Of a stretch of 64,000 nucleotides of DNA, positions 35,855 through 45,000 are shown one piece after another (the first letter of the stretch is position 1; the number at the start of each line of letters is the position of its first letter). The notes under the pieces are model-generated. The model ran no database searches, was not told the origin of the DNA, and saw only the letters and a list, made by a program, of their open reading frames with translations. Both the position numbers and the translations under genes were made by a program. This DNA comes from Streptomyces sp. ERV7 (lineage in GTDB: Bacteria > Actinomycetota > Actinomycetes > Streptomycetales > Streptomycetaceae): the NCBI RefSeq assembly GCF_001653515.1, contig NZ_LYOY01000051.1:888001-952000 (forward strand), given 5' to 3'.

Positions 35855-36949
35855 ATGAACACCTACCGAGGCTCCGCCCGGGCCACCGTCCTGCGCACCG
35901 TCGGCACCCGCGAGCGCCGCTCGCACCTGACCGCACCCCGTGTCCCCACCGTCGGCATCGACATCGGCGGCACCAAGGTGATGGCGGGCGTCGTCGACGC
36001 CGACGGCACCATCCTGGAGAAGATCCGCACCGAGACGCCGGACAAGTCCAAGAGCCCCAAGGTCGTCGAGGACACCATCACCGAGCTGGTCCTCGACCTC
36101 TCGGACCGCCACGACGTGCACGCGGTGGGCATCGGCGCGGCCGGCTGGGTCGACGCCGACCGCAGCACCATCCTCTTCGCCCCGCACCTCGCCTGGCGCA
36201 ACGAGCCGCTGCGGGACGCCCTGCAGTCCCGGCTCGCCGTCCCGGTCATGGTCGACAACGACGCCAACACGGCCGCCTGGGCCGAGTGGCGGTTCGGCGC
36301 GGGCCGCGGCGAGGACCACCTCGTCATGATCACGCTCGGCACCGGCATCGGCGGCGCGATCCTGGAGGACGGCCGGGTCAAGCGCGGCAAGTACGGCGTG
36401 GCCGGCGAGTTCGGCCATATGCAGGTCGTGCCCGGCGGCCACCGCTGCCCGTGCGGCAACCGCGGCTGCTGGGAGCAGTACAGCTCGGGCAACGCCCTGG
36501 TCCGCGAGGCCCGCGAGCTGGCGGTCGCGGACTCGCCGGTCGCGTACAACATCCTGGAGCGGGTCAAGGGCAACATCCCGGACATCACCGGGCCGCTGAT
36601 CACCGAGCTCGCGCGCGAGGGCGACGCCATGTGCGTCGAGCTGCTCCAGGACATCGGCCAGTGGCTCGGCGTCGGCATCGCCAACCTCGCGGCCGCCCTC
36701 GACCCGTCCTGCTTCGTCATCGGCGGTGGCGTCAGCGCGGCCGACGACCTGCTGATCGGCCCGGCCAGGGACGCCTTCAAGCGCCAGCTGACCGGCCGCG
36801 GCTACCGGCCCGAGGCCCGGATCGCCAAGGCGCAGCTGGGCCCGGAGGCGGGCATGGTCGGCGCGGCGGACCTCGCCTGGGGGGGGGCGGGGTCTTCGGG
36901 GCGGGCGACGCGGCCCACACCATCCCGCCGCTCGGCGCCTTCGGGATGA
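35855..36949 (+). CDS. ROK-family sugar kinase with foreign C-terminal tail
   Basis: Likely glucokinase-type enzyme phosphorylating the sugar imported by the upstream ABC system. It has [16 protein letters not shown] (phosphate-binding), [13 protein letters not shown] with the catalytic aspartate, [19 protein letters not shown] and the ROK zinc motif [10 protein letters not shown]. Native sequence runs to GMVGAADLA at about residue 341. From 36875 the frame enters a nine-G run and then out-of-frame monooxygenase DNA, adding about 23 foreign residues before stopping at 36949. The core is complete, so activity may survive. The ATG at 35855 is inside a weak ribosome context; an earlier start is less likely. 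Confidence 0.85.
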   Translation: MNTYRGSARATVLRTVGTRERRSHLTAPRVPTVGIDIGGTKVMAGVVDADGTILEKIRTETPDKSKSPKVVEDTITELVLDLSDRHDVHAVGIGAAGWVDADRSTILFAPHLAWRNEPLRDALQSRLAVPVMVDNDANTAAWAEWRFGAGRGEDHLVMITLGTGIGGAILEDGRVKRGKYGVAGEFGHMQVVPGGHRCPCGNRGCWEQYSSGNALVREARELAVADSPVAYNILERVKGNIPDITGPLITELAREGDAMCVELLQDIGQWLGVGIANLAAALDPSCFVIGGGVSAADDLLIGPARDAFKRQLTGRGYRPEARIAKAQLGPEAGMVGAADLAWGGAGSSGRATRPTPSRRSAPSG

Positions 36950-37650
36950 ACTCCGGCATCGCGGACGCCCACAACCTCGCCTGGAAGCTCGCCCAGGTGC
37001 TGCGCGGCACGGCGGGCGAGGGGCTGCTCGACACATACCACGCCGAGCGCCACCCCGTCGCCGCCTTCACCATGCGCCAGGCCCTGCTCCGGCTGAAGAA
37101 CCCGGGCCTGCACTGGAACCCGTTCGCCGGGGCCCAGCGCCAGGAGGCGGGGATGGCCAACACCCCCGTCGTGCACCTGGGATACCGGTACGACTCGGCC
37201 GCCGTCGTGGACGCCAGGACCGAGATCCCCTCCACCGAGGACGTCGCCGCCAGTCTCGACGGCGCCCCCGGCTCGCGCCTGCCGCACCACTGGGTGACGC
37301 GGGCCGGCGACCGCGTCTCGACCCTGGACCTGGCGGCGGCCCGCTGGACCCTGCTGGCAGGGCCGGACGGCGCCGTCTGGTGCGAGACGGCCGCCAAGAT
37401 CGCCGCGGAGGCCGGTCTCGACCTCGCCGTGCACCGGATCGGCGGAGCCGGCGCGGACATCGACGACCCGACGGCCGACTGGGCCCGAGCGGCCGGCACC
37501 GGTGCCGATGGCGCACTGCTGGCCAGGCCCGACGGTTTCGTCGCCTGGCGTGCCGAGGAGGCCGCGGCCGACCCCGGCCGGACCCTGTCCGACGTGTTCT
37601 CGGCGGTGCTCGACCGCCCCGGCCTCGAACGAACCCGTGGTGCACAGTGA
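36880..37650 (+). pseudogene. 5'-truncated FAD-dependent aromatic monooxygenase (PHBH-type)
   Basis: About 255 C-terminal residues of an FAD_binding_3 hydroxylase remain: [20 protein letters not shown] (the GD motif that binds FAD ribityl, normally following a strand ending RVFLA), [23 protein letters not shown] and a thioredoxin-like C-terminal domain. The N-terminal Rossmann GxGxxG half (about 280 residues) is absent; the sequence joins the ROK kinase at a G-run. Relatives include polyketide hydroxylases such as RdmE. The stop overlaps a GTG of the methyltransferase frame. No start codon with a ribosome site is available, so it is scored as a remnant. Confidence 0.75.
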
Positions 37651-37685
37651 CACCCGATACGCCCCTTTCGGAGGAGCACACCGTC

Positions 37686-38498
37686 ATGGAAGCCGTTTCC
37701 TACACCGCCCAGTGGACCGCCGCAGCCCGCGCCCTCGAAACGGAGCGCGACGACGCGTTGTTCAGCGACCCCTACGCACGCGCCGTGGCCGGCGAGGCCG
37801 GTTTCAAGCTCCTTGAGCGGTACGCGAGCCCGGTCACCGTGGCGTACCTGGCGCTGCGCACGGCCTATCTCGACCAGGTGCTGCTGAACTCGCTGGAGGC
37901 GCACGAGATCGACCAGGTGGTCTTGGTCGCCGCCGGCATGGACACCCGCCCCTACCGGCTGAGCTGGGGCCGCAAGGTGTCCGTGTTCGAACTCGACCGG
38001 TCCGCCCTGCTGGACGTCAAGAGCGAACTCCTCGCGGACGCGGAGCCGGCCGAGGGCCTGACCCGCACCACCGTCGGCGTCGATCTCGCCGGTTCCTGGC
38101 AGTCGGCCCTGCTCGACGCGGGCTTCAGCACCGAGGCGCGCACGCTGTGGATCGTCGAGGGCCTGCTGTACTACCTGGAGGAGGGCGCGGTGCGCGGGCT
38201 CCTCGAATCCCTGGCCAGGCTCTCCGGCCCCGGCGCGCTGGTGGCGGGCGACCTCATCAGCACGGCCGCGCTCAGCAACCCGGTGGCCCGCCCCTTCATC
38301 AAGGCGCTGGAGGAGGACGGGGCCCCGTGGCTCTTCGGCACCGACACCCCGGAGGACCTGCTGGCCGAGTGCGGCTGGAGCGTCCAGGAGATCAAGCAGC
38401 CGGGTGAGGAGGGGTCCGGCCGGTGGCCGTACCTCGTCCTGCCGCGCCATGTGACGGACGTCCCGCGCAACTTCCTGTTCACCGCCGTGCTGAGCTGA
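37686..38498 (+). CDS. SAM-dependent methyltransferase (LCM/TIGR00027 family)
   Basis: A 270-residue class I methyltransferase of the leucine-carboxyl-methyltransferase-like family. Marks are TARALETERDDALFSDPYAR at the N-terminus, VVLVAAGMDTRPYRL (SAM loop), VFELDRSALLDVKSEL and LWIVEGLLYYLEE. The ATG at 37686 has GGAGGA ten bases upstream; GTG 37647, overlapping the monooxygenase stop, is an alternative adding 13 residues. With the broken hydroxylase it looks like a leftover of a small tailoring cassette (oxidation plus O-methylation). Substrate unknown. A strong terminator follows. Confidence 0.87.
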   Translation: MEAVSYTAQWTAAARALETERDDALFSDPYARAVAGEAGFKLLERYASPVTVAYLALRTAYLDQVLLNSLEAHEIDQVVLVAAGMDTRPYRLSWGRKVSVFELDRSALLDVKSELLADAEPAEGLTRTTVGVDLAGSWQSALLDAGFSTEARTLWIVEGLLYYLEEGAVRGLLESLARLSGPGALVAGDLISTAALSNPVARPFIKALEEDGAPWLFGTDTPEDLLAECGWSVQEIKQPGEEGSGRWPYLVLPRHVTDVPRNFLFTAVLS

Positions 38499-38520
38499 CG
38501 CCCTCGCACCACTGCGAATC

Positions 38521-38558
38521 AGGGGCCCCACCGGTCGGAGATCTCCGGTGGGGCCCCT
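38521..38558 (+). terminator. Terminator of the methyltransferase gene
   Basis: Perfect 14-bp stem AGGGGCCCCACCGG/CCGGTGGGGCCCCT (38521-38534, 38545-38558), loop TCGGAGATCT, 22 bp after the stop. Confidence 0.8.
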
Positions 38559-38613
38559 CGGCACGGGGAAAACCTGGTGTGTGGGGCCGACGGAAGCGGG
38601 TAACGTCTTTGTC

Positions 38614-38643
38614 ATGTTCTTCCAGACGCCGATTTACGAGTGA
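38614..38643 (+). CDS. Nine-residue leaderless micro-ORF (leader peptide candidate)
   Basis: ATG at 38614 opens MFFQTPIYE and a TGA stop. A TAACGT -10-type box (38601-38606) ends seven bases before the ATG, as in leaderless Streptomyces genes. Seven bases after the stop codon begins a nested hairpin (38650-38691), and the DUF6243 gene starts at 38741. The arrangement resembles an attenuator leader, but the peptide has no run of one amino acid that would name a signal. Whether it is translated is unknown. Confidence 0.4.
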   Translation: MFFQTPIYE

Positions 38644-38649
38644 GAGCGT

Positions 38650-38691
38650 GACGGGCCCCCGCTGACGTCCTTTGACGTCGCCGCGCCCGTC
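38650..38691 (+). promoter_or_regulatory. Nested hairpin after the micro-ORF
   Basis: Outer arms GACGGGC (38650-38656) and GCCCGTC (38685-38691) enclose GACGTC-CTTT-GACGTC (38664-38679). It could be an attenuator or a leader structure for the DUF6243 gene. Confidence 0.45.
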
Positions 38692-38740
38692 CCCCACCGA
38701 TGAATCCGCACATCACCACACATCACCATCGGGAGAACCC

Positions 38741-38956
38741 GTGACCGACAGCAAGAACGTCAACAACCCCGTGGGCCAGGGCGGCGGCCAGCGCAAGAAG
38801 CAGTCCCGCGCCGAACGGCAGAACAACGGTCCGTACCGCAACCTCGACCGCCAGGGTGCCGCCGACAAGAAGGCGGAGCTGGTGCGCAAGATGCGCGAGA
38901 AGGCGGCCGCGGCCAAGGGCGCCGGGCAGACGGGCGACGACACCGCACAGAGCTGA
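38741..38956 (+). CDS. DUF6243-family small basic protein
   Basis: A 71-residue, highly charged, Gln/Asn/Lys-rich protein, typical of a Streptomyces-specific family: NNPVGQGGGQRKKQSRAERQ, then NLDRQGAADKKAELVRKMRE. It is probably helical in the second half and disordered in the first, without a signal peptide. The GTG at 38741 follows GGGAGA by about five bases. Function unknown; the basic, unstructured make-up would suit RNA or ribosome binding, but that is a guess. Confidence 0.8.
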   Translation: MTDSKNVNNPVGQGGGQRKKQSRAERQNNGPYRNLDRQGAADKKAELVRKMREKAAAAKGAGQTGDDTAQS

Positions 38957-38988
38957 CGCACCGCCGCCGCAGGGCGGCACCGCACGGG

Positions 38989-39025
38989 GCGGGGCCCGGA
39001 CCGCGAGGCGCGGACCGGGCCCCGC
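38989..39025 (+). terminator. Terminator of the DUF6243 gene
   Basis: Perfect 11-bp stem GCGGGGCCCGG/CCGGGCCCCGC (38989-38999, 39015-39025), followed by TT. Confidence 0.7.
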
Positions 39026-39199
39026 TTGCCGTACCGGGCGCGGCCGGTCCCGCTCAGCTCTTCGGCCGAGCACCGCACTCCCCGCCCGATCCGGCCTCGC
39101 GCGGACCCTCCACGGAGCCGGAGCTCTGCCACATGGCCGGACCACTACGGCCAGGACCCCGCCTCCAGGGCCTGTGGCGAGATGTGGGAGCGTGAGCCG

Positions 39200-40504
39200 G
39201 TGAGTGAGAGTAAGCCGAACACCCTGCAATACCGCTCTGACGGGCCAGAAGACGCACCGGTTCTGGTCATGGGCCCATCGCTTGGTACCACCTGGCACAT
39301 GTGGGACCGCCAGATACCCGAGCTCTCCGGGAGCTGGCGGATCGTCCGCTTCGACCTCCCTGGCCACGGCGGCGCCCCGGCCCACCCGGCGGCCTCGGTG
39401 TCCGAGCTCGCCGACCGGCTGATCGCCACCCTCGACGAGCTGGGTGTGCAGCGCTTCGGCTACGCGGGCAGCGCGATCGGCGCGGCCGTCGGCGCGGACC
39501 TGGCCCTGCGCCACCCGGGGCGGCTCGCCTCGCTGGCGCTGGTCGCCGCTTCCGCCCGGTTCGGCACCGCCGACGAGTTCCGCCAGCGGGGTGTGGTCGT
39601 CCGCAGCAACGGGATGGACCCGATGGCCCGCAGCGCGCCCGAGCGCTGGTTCACCCCCGCCTACGCGGCGGCCCAGCCCGCCATCGTGGAGTGGGCCGTC
39701 CAGATGGTCCGCACCACCGACCCCGGCTGCTACATCGCCGCCTGCGAGGCGCTGGCCGCCTTCGACATCCGCGCCGACCTCGGCCGTATCGGCGTCCCGA
39801 CGCTGGTGCTGGCCGGCGCCGAGGACCGGGTGACCGGGCCCGGCGCCGCGCGCACCCTGGTCGCCGGGGTGCCCGACGCCCGGCTCGCGGTGGTGCCCGG
39901 TGCCGCGCACCTGGCGCCCGTGGAGCAGCCCGCCGCCGTCACCGACCTGCTCGTCCACCACTTCTCGACGGCCTGGCACGAGACGCTCCCGGCGATCCCG
40001 GTACCGGCCGCGCCCGCGGTCGCCGCGGCCGCGCAGCCGCCGCAGGCCCCGTACACCCTGCACGTGCCCGTCCCCATGGCCGCCGAGCCCGCGCCGGCCC
40101 CGGCGCCCGCGCCCGCCGGGCGGCCCGACCCGTACGAGCAGGGCATGAAGCTGCGCCGCGAGGTCCTCGGGGACGCGCGCGTGGACGAGGAGACCGCCGA
40201 CGCGGACGGCTTCACCGGAGACTTCCAGGAGCTCGCCACCCGCTACGCCTGGGGCGAGGTGTGGGCCCGCGACGGGCTGGACCGGCGCACCCGGGCCGTG
40301 GTCGCGCTCGCCGCGCTGGTGGCGGGCGGGCACCTCGACGAGGTCGCGGCCCACACCCGCGCCGCGCTGCGGGCCGGGCTCACCCCCGACGAGATCAGGG
40401 AAGTGCTGCTCCAGACGTCGGTCTACTGCGGCCTCCCGGCGGCGGGCGCGGCCTTCCGGGCGGCCGCCGCGGTCATCCGCGAGGAGACCACCCCGCAGCC
40501 CTGA
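39200..40504 (+). CDS. pcaL: 3-oxoadipate enol-lactonase/4-carboxymuconolactone decarboxylase fusion
   Basis: A bifunctional enzyme of the beta-ketoadipate pathway (protocatechuate branch). Residues 1-270 are an alpha/beta-hydrolase (PcaD): PSLGTTWHMWDRQIPEL, DLPGHGGAPAHP and a nucleophile-elbow region FGYAGSAIGAAVGADLALRH. A Pro/Ala linker (about 275-312, APAPAPAPAG) leads to the PcaC domain (AhpD-like): ELATRYAWGEVWARDGLDRR, AHTRAALRAGLTPDEI, and VYCGLPAAGAAFRA at the end. The GTG at 39200 has GGGAG nine bases upstream. Other pca genes are not next to it here, unusual for a gene normally inside a pca operon. Confidence 0.9.
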   Translation: MSESKPNTLQYRSDGPEDAPVLVMGPSLGTTWHMWDRQIPELSGSWRIVRFDLPGHGGAPAHPAASVSELADRLIATLDELGVQRFGYAGSAIGAAVGADLALRHPGRLASLALVAASARFGTADEFRQRGVVVRSNGMDPMARSAPERWFTPAYAAAQPAIVEWAVQMVRTTDPGCYIAACEALAAFDIRADLGRIGVPTLVLAGAEDRVTGPGAARTLVAGVPDARLAVVPGAAHLAPVEQPAAVTDLLVHHFSTAWHETLPAIPVPAAPAVAAAAQPPQAPYTLHVPVPMAAEPAPAPAPAPAGRPDPYEQGMKLRREVLGDARVDEETADADGFTGDFQELATRYAWGEVWARDGLDRRTRAVVALAALVAGGHLDEVAAHTRAALRAGLTPDEIREVLLQTSVYCGLPAAGAAFRAAAAVIREETTPQP

Positions 40505-40556
40505 GCCCTCCGGGTGCGTCCGGGCGCCACGGCGCCCGCCGTAGCAGGATGGGGCC

Positions 40557-41195
40557 ATGAGCCTGAAGCTGACCAAGAAGACCCATGCGTGCGTCCGGCT
40601 GGAGAAGGACGGCCGGACGCTGGTCATCGACCCCGGCGCCTTCAGCGAGGCAGACGCCGCGCTCGGCGCCGACGCCGTCCTCGTCACCCACGAGCACCCG
40701 GACCACTTCGCCGAGGACCGGCTGCGGGCCGCTCTGGAGGCCAACCCGGCGGCCGAGATCTGGACCCTGCGCAGCGTCGCGGAGAAGGTCTCGGCGGCCT
40801 TCCCCGGCCGCGTCCACACCGTCGGGCACGGCGACGCCTTCAGCGCGGCCGGGTTCGACGTCCAGGTCCACGGCGAGCTGCACGCGGTGATCCACCCGGA
40901 CCTGCCGCGGATCACCAACGTCGGCTTCCTGGTGGACGGTTCGCTCTTCCACCCCGGCGACGCGCTGACCGTCCCGGACCACCCGGTGGACACCCTGATG
41001 CTTCCGGTGCAGGCGCCGTGGAGCAAGATCTCCGAGGTGATCGAGTACGTACGGGAGGTCGGGCCGCGCCGCGCCATCGACATCCACGACGCGCTCCTGA
41101 CCGACCTCGCCCGGCCGATCTACGACACCCACCTCGGCAATCTCGGCGGGGCCGACCACACCCGGCTGAGCCCGGGGGACTCGGCGGACCTGTGA
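40557..41195 (+). CDS. Metallo-beta-lactamase-fold hydrolase (UlaG-like)
   Basis: A 212-residue metal-dependent hydrolase. The zinc motif is VLVTHEHPDHFAEDR; further ligand candidates are a histidine in VDGSLFHPGDALTVP with its aspartate and one in RRAIDIHDALLTD. The first strand (THACVRLEKDGRTLVIDPG) is typical of the family's UlaG/YtnP branch. The ATG at 40557 comes 53 bp after pcaL. Substrate unknown. Confidence 0.85.
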   Translation: MSLKLTKKTHACVRLEKDGRTLVIDPGAFSEADAALGADAVLVTHEHPDHFAEDRLRAALEANPAAEIWTLRSVAEKVSAAFPGRVHTVGHGDAFSAAGFDVQVHGELHAVIHPDLPRITNVGFLVDGSLFHPGDALTVPDHPVDTLMLPVQAPWSKISEVIEYVREVGPRRAIDIHDALLTDLARPIYDTHLGNLGGADHTRLSPGDSADL

Positions 41196-41234
41196 CGCCG
41201 GTGACTGTCGGACCCCGCCGTTAGGCTGTCTCGC

Positions 41235-42014
41235 ATGCGCATCGCGACCTGGAACGTCAACTCGATCACCGCCCGGCTGCCCCGCCTCCTGGCCTGGCTG
41301 GAGAGCACCGGCACGGATGTGCTGTGCATCCAGGAGACCAAGACCACCCTGGAGGGCTTCCCCGCCGCCGAGCTCCGCGAGCTGGGCTACGAGTCGGCGG
41401 TCCACGCGACGGGGAGGTGGAACGGAGTGGCGCTGGTCTCCCGGGTGGGCCTGGAGGACGTGGTCCTCGGTCTGCCCGGCGACCCCGGCTTCGAGGAGAC
41501 CCTGGAGCCCCGCGCCGTCTCGGCGACCTGCGGCGGAGTGCGCCTGTGGTCGGTGTACGTGCCGAACGGCCGCGAGGTCGGCCACGGCCACTACGCGTAC
41601 AAGCTGGCCTGGTTCGAGGCGTTGAAGGCGGCCGTCGCCCAGGACGCGGCGGGGGAGCGGCCGTTCGCGGTGCTCGGCGACTTCAACGTCGCCCCGACCG
41701 ACGAGGACGTGTTCGACGTGGCGTTCTTCGAGGGCCAGACCCATGTCACCCCGGCCGAGCGGGCCGCGCTCGCCGCGCTGCGCGAGGCGGGCCTCTCCGA
41801 CGTGGTGCCCCGCCCCCTGAAGTACGACCGGCCGTATACGTACTGGGACTACCGCCAGCTGTCCTTCCCCAAGAACCGGGGCATGCGCATCGACCTGGTG
41901 TACGGCAACGAGCCGTTCGCCAAGGCCGTCAAGGACAGTTATGTGGACCGCGAGGAGCGCAAGGGCAAGGGCGCCTCCGACCACGCGCCGGTCGTCGTCG
42001 ACCTGGAGATCTGA
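41235..42014 (+). CDS. xthA: Exodeoxyribonuclease III
   Basis: AP endonuclease and 3'-exonuclease of base-excision repair. The 259-residue product shows the EEP-fold motifs RIATWNVNSITARLPRLL, CIQETKT with the metal-binding glutamate, VYVPNGREVGH, VLGDFNVAPTDEDV, MRIDLVYG and KGASDHAPVVVDL with the catalytic aspartate and histidine. The ATG at 41235 is 39 bp after the MBL gene, on the same strand. Confidence 0.95.
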   Translation: MRIATWNVNSITARLPRLLAWLESTGTDVLCIQETKTTLEGFPAAELRELGYESAVHATGRWNGVALVSRVGLEDVVLGLPGDPGFEETLEPRAVSATCGGVRLWSVYVPNGREVGHGHYAYKLAWFEALKAAVAQDAAGERPFAVLGDFNVAPTDEDVFDVAFFEGQTHVTPAERAALAALREAGLSDVVPRPLKYDRPYTYWDYRQLSFPKNRGMRIDLVYGNEPFAKAVKDSYVDREERKGKGASDHAPVVVDLEI

Positions 42015-42087
42015 GACGGGAGATCTGAGAATCGCACCCCGCGTGCCCTGTGGTGCGCGGCTCTGTGCGAATGGGACGCTTGACGCC

Positions 42088-42522
42088 ATGAACATCCTGG
42101 ACAACTGGCGCAAGCGGCACGGCTCGCAGCGGACGGCGGCCCTCGCCGAGGCGGTGCAGACCGATCCGGAGGGTGTGGGCGAGCTGCTGGCGGAGTGCGA
42201 GCTGCTCCGGGTCAGGGCGCAGCAGGCCGGGCTCGAACTGGACGACAGCCCGGCCTCGTTGGCGGCGCTCGACCAGCTGCCGCCGCGCTGGCGGGACGAC
42301 CCGGAGGAACTGCCCTGGCTGGGCAACGACGCGGGCCTGTATCTGGGCACCGTGCTGGTGCGGACGGTCGAGGGCGCCTCCTGGCAGGTGTGGCCGGGCG
42401 GGCAGCCGGTGGTGCGGCTCGCCTCGGGGCGCGAAGTCGACGTGGTGGGCGCCGGCGTCGAGTGGGCGGCGAGCGGCACGCCCGAGCTCTCGCAGGTGTA
42501 CGCGGAGGCCTCCGAGGTCTGA
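42088..42522 (+). CDS. DUF6278-type conserved actinobacterial protein
   Basis: A 144-residue acidic protein. The N-terminus is helical (ILDNWRKRHGSQRTAALAEA, LLAECELLRVRAQQAG). The second half is beta-rich: YLGTVLVRTVEGASWQVWPG, VVRLASGREVDVVG, with ELSQVYAEA at the end. There is no signal peptide or catalytic motif. The family has no assigned function that I can state. A 156-bp gap with TTGACC (42552-42557) follows before the glutamate operon. Confidence 0.75.
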   Translation: MNILDNWRKRHGSQRTAALAEAVQTDPEGVGELLAECELLRVRAQQAGLELDDSPASLAALDQLPPRWRDDPEELPWLGNDAGLYLGTVLVRTVEGASWQVWPGGQPVVRLASGREVDVVGAGVEWAASGTPELSQVYAEASEV

Positions 42523-42678
42523 CCGTCGCGCACACGGAAGTCAACGTGGCGTTGACCCAACCCGCCGGTAACCCAAAATACGGTTTATGTCCTGTTCGTG
42601 CGTGTCGAAGTGAAGTCCCTTTCCGGGCTGGATAGTTTGCGCTGACCTCGACACAGCGATGAGTGGGCAGGACAGCGT

Positions 42679-43422
<744 letters not shown>

Positions 43423-43441
43423 ACGGGGAGTGGACGCAACC

Positions 43442-44347
43442 ATGACGCGTACGCGACGCGCGCTGGCCGCCCTCGCACTGCTCCTGGCCGCCGCCGGGTG
43501 CGGCAAGTCGGGCAGCCCGCCGGTCAAGGGCCCGCAGCCCGACCAACTGCCCCACTACCGGGTCATGACGGGCTTCACGCTGCCCGACTCACCGGTGTGG
43601 CGGCGGGCGAAGAACCGCGGCCACCTGGTCGTCGGCGCCAAGGAGGACCAGCCCTACATGGGCGAGAAGGACCCGGCCACCGGCGTCTACTCCGGCTTCG
43701 ACATCGAGATCGCCAAGATGATGTCCGCCTCGCTCGGCTTCGACCCCAAGTCCGTCGAGTTCAGGACGATCGCCTCCGCCAACCGCGAGACCGCCCTGCA
43801 GAACGGCCAGGTCGACTACTACGTCGGCACCTACACCATCAACGACAACCGCAAGAAACTGGTCGGCTTCGCCGGGCCCTACTACCTGGCCGGCCAGGGC
43901 CTGCTCGTGCGCACCGACGAGGACGACATCGACGGGCCGCAGGACCTGAACGGCAAACGCGTCTGCTCGGCCGCGGGCTCCACCCCGTACCAGCGCATCC
44001 AGAAGGACTACCCGAAGGCCGAACTCGTCGCGTACGACACGTACTCCGTCTGTGTGGACAACCTGCTCACCTTCCAGGTGGCCGCCGTCACCACCGACGA
44101 CACCATCCTCAGCGGGTACGCGGCCAAGGTGCCCGACGAGCTCAAGGTCGTCGGCAAGCCATTCTCCAAGGAGCCGTACGGCGTCGGTGTGCCGCGCGGC
44201 GACAACGCCCTGCGCTTCGCCCTGGACGACGCCATCGAGACCCACGAGAAGAACGGCGACTGGCAGAAGGCGTACGACGCGACGCTCGGTCTGTCGGGAC
44301 GCAAGGCCGCGCCCGCTCCGCCCATCGACCGCTACCCGGCGAGCTGA
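43442..44347 (+). CDS. gluB: Glutamate-binding lipoprotein
   Basis: A 301-residue solute-binding protein with a signal ending in lipobox LAAAGC. The SBP_bac_3 fold shows GHLVVGAKEDQPYMGEKD, YSGFDIEIAKMMSASLGF, NRETALQNGQVDYYVGTYTI and PYYLAGQGLLVR. Two cysteines in KRVCSAAGST and YSVCVDNLL may form the disulfide seen in such proteins. The ATG at 43442 comes 20 bp after gluA. Confidence 0.92.
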   Translation: MTRTRRALAALALLLAAAGCGKSGSPPVKGPQPDQLPHYRVMTGFTLPDSPVWRRAKNRGHLVVGAKEDQPYMGEKDPATGVYSGFDIEIAKMMSASLGFDPKSVEFRTIASANRETALQNGQVDYYVGTYTINDNRKKLVGFAGPYYLAGQGLLVRTDEDDIDGPQDLNGKRVCSAAGSTPYQRIQKDYPKAELVAYDTYSVCVDNLLTFQVAAVTTDDTILSGYAAKVPDELKVVGKPFSKEPYGVGVPRGDNALRFALDDAIETHEKNGDWQKAYDATLGLSGRKAAPAPPIDRYPAS

Positions 44348-44355
44348 GGCCCCGC

Positions 44356-45000
44356 ATGGACGTACTGACCAAGAACTTCTCGCTGTACGGCAAGGGCTTC
44401 CTCGGCACCGTCGAGCTCACCGTCTACGCCTCGGCCGTGGCCCTGGTGCTCGGCTTCCTGATGGCCTCGTTCCGGGTCTCGCCGGTGGGCTCGTTCCGGG
44501 CGCTGGGCACCGTGTGGGTGAACGTGCTGCGCAACACCCCGCTCACGCTGCTGTTCTTCGCGGTGCTGCTCGGGCTGCCGCGCTTCGGCCTGGTGCTCCC
44601 CTTCAAGCTGTTCGCGGTGATCGCGCTGGGCTGCTACACCTCCGCGTTCATCTGCGAGGCGTTGCGCTCGGGCATCAACACCGTGCCCACCGGCCAGGGC
44701 GAGGCGGCCCGCAGCCTGGGGATGACCTTCGGCCAGACGCTGTCCGGCGTGGTGCTGCCGCAGGCCTTCCGCTCGGTCATCCCGCCGGTCGGCTCCACCC
44801 TCATCGCGCTGGCCAAGAACTCCGCCATCGCGGGCGCGTTCAGCGTCACCGAGCTGCTCGGCACGTACAAGACGCTCAACGAGCTCGGCTACGACATCGT
44901 CTGGACCTTCATCTGGATCGCCGTCGGCTATCTGATCATCACGCTCACCATCAGCGCCGTCTTCAACCTCCTGGAGAAGTACTGGGGAGTCGCCCGATGA
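44356..45000 (+). CDS. gluC: Glutamate ABC transporter permease
   Basis: A 214-residue inner-membrane permease of the His/Glu/Gln/Arg type, with about five membrane segments. The EAA loop that contacts the ATPase is EAARSLGMTFGQTLSGVVLP. It starts eight bases after gluB and overlaps gluD by ATGA. Confidence 0.92.
   Translation: MDVLTKNFSLYGKGFLGTVELTVYASAVALVLGFLMASFRVSPVGSFRALGTVWVNVLRNTPLTLLFFAVLLGLPRFGLVLPFKLFAVIALGCYTSAFICEALRSGINTVPTGQGEAARSLGMTFGQTLSGVVLPQAFRSVIPPVGSTLIALAKNSAIAGAFSVTELLGTYKTLNELGYDIVWTFIWIAVGYLIITLTISAVFNLLEKYWGVAR

Noticed and set aside
35855-36949. The kinase's last 23 residues as a real C-terminal extension
   Set aside because: They are the out-of-frame reading of monooxygenase DNA beyond the G-run.
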